Source: Amycolatopsis sp. A133
Lineage (GTDB): Bacteria; Actinomycetota; Actinomycetes; Mycobacteriales; Pseudonocardiaceae
Reading direction: 5' to 3'
NCBI RefSeq assembly: GCF_031082405.1
Contig: NZ_JAVHJU010000003.1
Location: 65,219 to 129,218 of the forward strand
DNA: 64,000 bases
Under the pieces are notes generated by a model, which saw only the letters and a program-made list of their open reading frames with translations, had not been told where the DNA came from and did no database searches. Both the position numbers and the translations under genes were made by a program. Shown piece after piece: positions 60,940 through 64,000 of the stretch (position 1 is its first letter; every line of letters starts with the position of its first letter).

Positions 60940-62367
60940 ATGACCCTGCTCGACGAGTACTTCGTCCGCGGTACCGGCGGCACCCACCCGGTCCTCGAAC
61001 CGGCCACCGGCGAGATCCTGGGCCGGGTGGGCATCGCGACCCCGGACGACGTCGCGAAAGCCGCCGCGGCCGCCGCGAAGGCCCAGCGTGACTGGGCCCG
61101 GCGCAAGCCCGCCGAACGAGCCGCAGTGCTGCGTCGCGCCGGCGAGCTGTGGGAGAGCCACGCCGCCGAGGTGCAGGACTGGCTCGTCCGCGAAGCCGGC
61201 TCGACGCGGCCCAAGGCCGGGATCGAAACGGAGATGGCGGCCGGGATCTGCTTCGAGGCCTCGGCCCTGCCCACCCATCCGCTCGGTGAGGTGCTGAGCA
61301 CCGGCGAACCCCGCTGGTCGCTGGCGCGGCGGGTGCCGGCCGGCGTGGTTTCGGTGATCTCGCCGTTCAACTTCCCGCTGATCCTGGCGATCCGCTCGGT
61401 CGCGCCCGCGCTCGCGCTCGGCAACGCCGTGCTGCTCAAGCCGGACCTGCGCACCGCGGTGTCCGGCGGCGTGAGCATCGTGCGCGTCTTCGAGGAGGCC
61501 GGGCTGCCGGAAGGGCTGCTGCACCTGCTGCCCGGGGACACGGGAGTCGGCGCCGCGGTGGTCGACGCGCCGGAGGTGTCGGTGGTGTCGTTCACCGGCT
61601 CGACCGCCGCCGGGCGGAAGGTCGGCGAAGCCGCCGCGCGCTCGCTCAAGCGCGTGCACCTGGAGCTCGGCGGGAACAACGCGCTTGTGGTCCTGCCGGG
61701 CGCCGACGTGGCCAAGGCCGCCTCCGCCGGCGCCTTCGGCTCGTTCCTGCACCAGGGCCAGATCTGCATGACCACCGGCCGCCACCTCGTCCACGAGTCC
61801 CAGGTGGACGCCTACGTCGAAGCCCTCGCCGAGAAGGCGCGGCGGCTTCCCGTGGGCAACCCGGCCGAGAGCGACGTCGCCCTCGGCCCCATCATCGACG
61901 ACCGGCAGCTCGCGCACGTCACCGACGTCGTCGACCGCAGCGTCGCGGCCGGCGCGCGGGTGCTGGCGGGCGGGAAGCCCGACGCGCCGTTCTACCCGCC
62001 GACCGTCCTCTTCGGACTCGACGACCGGAACCCGGCCTGGCGCGAGGAGATCTTCGGCCCGGTCGCGCCGGTGCGCGCCTACCGCGACCTCGACGAGGCC
62101 GCCCGGCTGGTCAACGACTCCGAGTACGGCCTGTCGGTCGGCATCCTCGGCGACGTCGGCACCGCGATGACGCTGGCCGACGAGGTCCGCTCGGGCAAGG
62201 TGCACATCAACGAGCAGACCGTCGGCGACGAGCCGACCGCCCCCTTCGGCGGTGTCGGCGACTCCGGCAACGGCTCCCGCTTCGGCGGGGCGAAAGCGAA
62301 CATCGAGGCCTTCACCGAGACGCAGTGGCTGACCGTCCGCGCGGACATCGCCGGTTACCCCTTCTGA
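60940..62367 (+). CDS. benzaldehyde dehydrogenase-like aldehyde dehydrogenase
   Basis: 475 aa from ATG 60940, two bases after the mdlC stop. The aldehyde dehydrogenase residues are present: SVISPFNFPLIL (cofactor region), SFTGSTAAGRKVGE, E242 in LELGGNNALVV and the nucleophile C276 in GQICMTTGR, followed by EEIFGPVAPV. Sequence around HQGQICMTT resembles benzaldehyde dehydrogenases. Coupled to mdlC it would oxidise benzaldehyde to benzoate with NAD(P)+. The next gene starts 16 bp downstream. There is no mandelate dehydrogenase in the window. Confidence 0.88.
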   Translation: MTLLDEYFVRGTGGTHPVLEPATGEILGRVGIATPDDVAKAAAAAAKAQRDWARRKPAERAAVLRRAGELWESHAAEVQDWLVREAGSTRPKAGIETEMAAGICFEASALPTHPLGEVLSTGEPRWSLARRVPAGVVSVISPFNFPLILAIRSVAPALALGNAVLLKPDLRTAVSGGVSIVRVFEEAGLPEGLLHLLPGDTGVGAAVVDAPEVSVVSFTGSTAAGRKVGEAAARSLKRVHLELGGNNALVVLPGADVAKAASAGAFGSFLHQGQICMTTGRHLVHESQVDAYVEALAEKARRLPVGNPAESDVALGPIIDDRQLAHVTDVVDRSVAAGARVLAGGKPDAPFYPPTVLFGLDDRNPAWREEIFGPVAPVRAYRDLDEAARLVNDSEYGLSVGILGDVGTAMTLADEVRSGKVHINEQTVGDEPTAPFGGVGDSGNGSRFGGAKANIEAFTETQWLTVRADIAGYPF

Positions 62368-62383
62368 CCCGAGGAGCACGACA

Positions 62384-63601
62384 ATGACGACGTCTCCCGT
62401 CCGTCCCGCGTGGACGGCGGTCCTCTGCTGGCTGACCGTCCTGCTCGAGGGCTACGACCTGGTCGCGCTGGGCGCCACCATCCCGACCCTGCTGAAGAGC
62501 GGCCACCTCGGCTTCACCGCGGCCGGCGCGACGGCGGTCGCCACGGTGTCGCTGATCGGCGTGGCCGTCGGCGCCGCCTGCCTCGGCCCGCTCACCGACC
62601 GGTTCGGCCGCCGCGTGCTGCTCATCGGCTCGGTCCTGCTGTTCTCGCTGTTCACCCTCCTGACGCCGCTCGCGCCGAACGTGGCGACGTTCGGGGTGTT
62701 CCGGTTCGCCGCCGGGCTCGGCCTCGGCGCGTGCATGCCGGTGGCGCTCACGGTGATGTCGGAGAACCTGTCGGCCCGGCAACGCGCCAGCGCGAGCACG
62801 CTCACCATGACCGGCTACCACGTCGGCGCGGTGCTGACGTCGGTCCTCGCGCTCTCCGCCAAGGAGGACTGGCACCTGCTGTTCTACGGCGGCGGGATCG
62901 CCGGCCTGGTGACCGTGCCGCTGATGTGGTGGAAGCTGCCGGAGTCCGCGGCCTACCTCGCGGCCCGCGAGACGGCGGACCGCGTGGGGATCCGCGACCT
63001 GCTGGGCGCCCGGTTCCGGCGGATCAGCATCGCCGTGTGGACCGGCTCGTTCATGGGGCTGCTGCTGGTCTACGGGCTCAACACCTGGCTGCCGCAGCTG
63101 ATGCGCACCGCCGGCTACCCGATCTCGACGTCGATCACGCTGCTGCTGGTGCTCAACGTCGGCGCGGTGCTCGGGCTGGTGCTGGCCGGCACGATCGCCG
63201 ACCGGTTCGGCATCCGGCCGATCGCGCGGATCTGGTTCGGCGCCGGTGCGGTGCTGCTCGCGGCGCTGAGCCTGAAGATCGGAAACGCGTTCCTGCTCAA
63301 CACGGTCGTGCTGCTGACCGGCGTTTTTGTGTTCTCCGCGCAGGTGCTGATCTACGGCTACGTCGCGCAGGCGTTCCCGGCGCAGGCCCGGGGCACCGCA
63401 CTCGGGCTGACGTCGGCGGTCGGACGGCTGGGCTCGATCCTCGGCCCGTTCGTCACCGGAGCCCTGGTCACCGCCGGCGTCGCCTACCCGTGGGGCTTCT
63501 ACTTCTTCGCCATCGTGGCCGCGCTCGGCCTGGGCGCGGTGATGCTGCTACGCGGTGAGTCGCGGACCGAGGAGCGGTTGGCGCCCGTGTCCGCCGGTTA
63601 G
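62384..63601 (+). CDS. MFS transporter, aromatic-acid:H+ symporter (AAHS) type
   Basis: 405 aa, with GAGGAG before the ATG. Twelve hydrophobic segments are expected. The signature GYDLVALGA in helix 1 is the AAHS counterpart of the aspartate motif, and LTDRFGRRVLL is the conserved loop 2-3. A second half begins near LPESAAYLAARE, with TIADRFGIRPI repeated in loop 8-9. AAHS proteins import benzoate, 4-hydroxybenzoate and similar acids. In this operon it probably takes up benzoylformate, mandelate or benzoate. Confidence 0.88.
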   Translation: MTTSPVRPAWTAVLCWLTVLLEGYDLVALGATIPTLLKSGHLGFTAAGATAVATVSLIGVAVGAACLGPLTDRFGRRVLLIGSVLLFSLFTLLTPLAPNVATFGVFRFAAGLGLGACMPVALTVMSENLSARQRASASTLTMTGYHVGAVLTSVLALSAKEDWHLLFYGGGIAGLVTVPLMWWKLPESAAYLAARETADRVGIRDLLGARFRRISIAVWTGSFMGLLLVYGLNTWLPQLMRTAGYPISTSITLLLVLNVGAVLGLVLAGTIADRFGIRPIARIWFGAGAVLLAALSLKIGNAFLLNTVVLLTGVFVFSAQVLIYGYVAQAFPAQARGTALGLTSAVGRLGSILGPFVTGALVTAGVAYPWGFYFFAIVAALGLGAVMLLRGESRTEERLAPVSAG

Positions 63602-63789
63602 ACCGTGTCTTCCGGACGGCGACGGCCCAGCGTCGCCTCCGGGTGCTCGGTCCGGCGGTCGGAGTCGCGCAGGACCTCGCGGGCCTGGGCCTCGGGGTCC
63701 GCGCTCTCGACGGCTTGCTCTTCGGGCAGCAGCTCGGCCCGGGTTTCCGTGCGGTCTGGAGTGTCGTCCATGGTCGGCGAGTACCCCAT
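63598..63789 (-). CDS. small hydrophilic hypothetical protein
   Basis: 63 aa (57 if the second ATG, at 63771, is used). The product is acidic and Arg/Glu-rich (RTETRAELLPEEQAVESADP, EVLRDSDRRTEHPE) and probably disordered. It converges on the transporter gene, overlapping stops by four bases. Proteins of this type are common and short in actinomycetes, and their function is unknown. No operon partner is visible. Confidence 0.55.
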   Translation of the reverse strand: MGYSPTMDDTPDRTETRAELLPEEQAVESADPEAQAREVLRDSDRRTEHPEATLGRRRPEDTV

Positions 63790-63811
63790 CCGCCGCGATC
63801 TCAGACACCGA

Positions 63812-64000
63812 TCAGGCGTTCAGCCAGCCGAAGGCGAGCGCGAAGACCAGCCCGGCGACCATCAGCACGAGCACGCCGATGAGGACCAGCCACAGCACGG
63901 GCATGGTCTTGGACGGCATCGGCTGGGGGTGCGACAACCCCGACGTCTGGGCGGAGTCGGGTGGCGTGCTGCCCGGCGGTACCCCGCCCCCGGCTTCCAG
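63812..64000 (-). CDS. small membrane protein, DUF6480-like (5' end off the window)
   Basis: The reading frame is open from the window edge to a TGA at 63812, giving the last 62 residues. They comprise a flexible segment (AGGGVPPGSTPPDSAQTSGL), then SKTMPVLWLVLIGVLVLMVA and FALAFGWLNA, a single membrane helix near the C-terminus. The VPPGxTPP motif followed by one C-terminal span is the DUF6480 pattern of actinomycetes. Function unknown; the N-terminus is missing because the window ends. Confidence 0.65.
   Translation of the reverse strand: MEAGGGVPPGSTPPDSAQTSGLSHPQPMPSKTMPVLWLVLIGVLVLMVAGLVFALAFGWLNA

Overview
The window looks like chromosome from a high-GC actinomycete of the Pseudonocardiaceae, most likely Amycolatopsis or a close relative. 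That is inferred from GC-rich codon use, HTH-DUF5753 regulators with small zinc-finger partners, WhiB, AfsR/SARP and DUF6480-type proteins, and a TraB-like FtsK transfer gene. No species can be named from sequence alone.

Layout. (A) 1-15.3 kb is an actinomycete integrative/conjugative-type element. Its left end is not visible. It begins with a lower-GC PD-(D/E)XK nuclease gene pair, followed by small zinc-finger proteins, HTH regulators and a pair of paralogous HTH plus Nudix-like proteins around a cupin gene. A tightly overlapping transfer operon follows (HTH, WhiB, two membrane Spd-like proteins, TraB-like FtsK, a 54-aa protein) and ends in a large serine integrase at 13579-15333. No replication initiator was recognised.

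(B) 15.3-53.5 kb is a dense accessory island that I read as a defence/conflict island, ending in a second serine recombinase (52073-53485) 36 bp from a tRNA-Leu(GAG) gene. It holds: (1) a five-gene translationally coupled operon, membrane protein - P-loop ATPase - STAND NTPase - adaptor-trypsin - trypsin (15412-22011); (2) a membrane protein plus NACHT/STAND solenoid protein sharing a short ATVIQA motif (22523-26895); (3) a broken HEAT-like gene (27077-29125); (4) a nuclease - NB-ARC - TPR - FtsK-like fusion with a cysteine-hydrolase-like partner (29132-33959); (5) a MoxR / SAV_2336-like / trypsin / Trypco1 / WD40-NTPase operon (36139-44231), bracketed by two diverged neutral-ceramidase-like paralogues; (6) a Gabija system, gajA-gajB (46680-50521). 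Decayed genes (TPR, histidine kinase, ornithine-cyclodeaminase-like and others) lie between them. A 10-bp match to the tRNA-Leu 3' end sits in the last codons of the first integrase, so A and B may be two elements stacked at one tRNA site.

(C) 53.6-64 kb looks like stable chromosome: an AfsR/SARP regulator with a flavin monooxygenase and an NmrA-like reductase, a membrane-anchored CBM2 protein, and a LysR regulator divergent from a benzoylformate decarboxylase - benzaldehyde dehydrogenase - aromatic-acid transporter operon, which would take benzoylformate through benzaldehyde to benzoate.

The best candidates for an undescribed system are the coupled protease/STAND operon (15.4-22.0 kb) and the double-P-loop nuclease-STAND protein with its hydrolase partner (29.1-34.0 kb).
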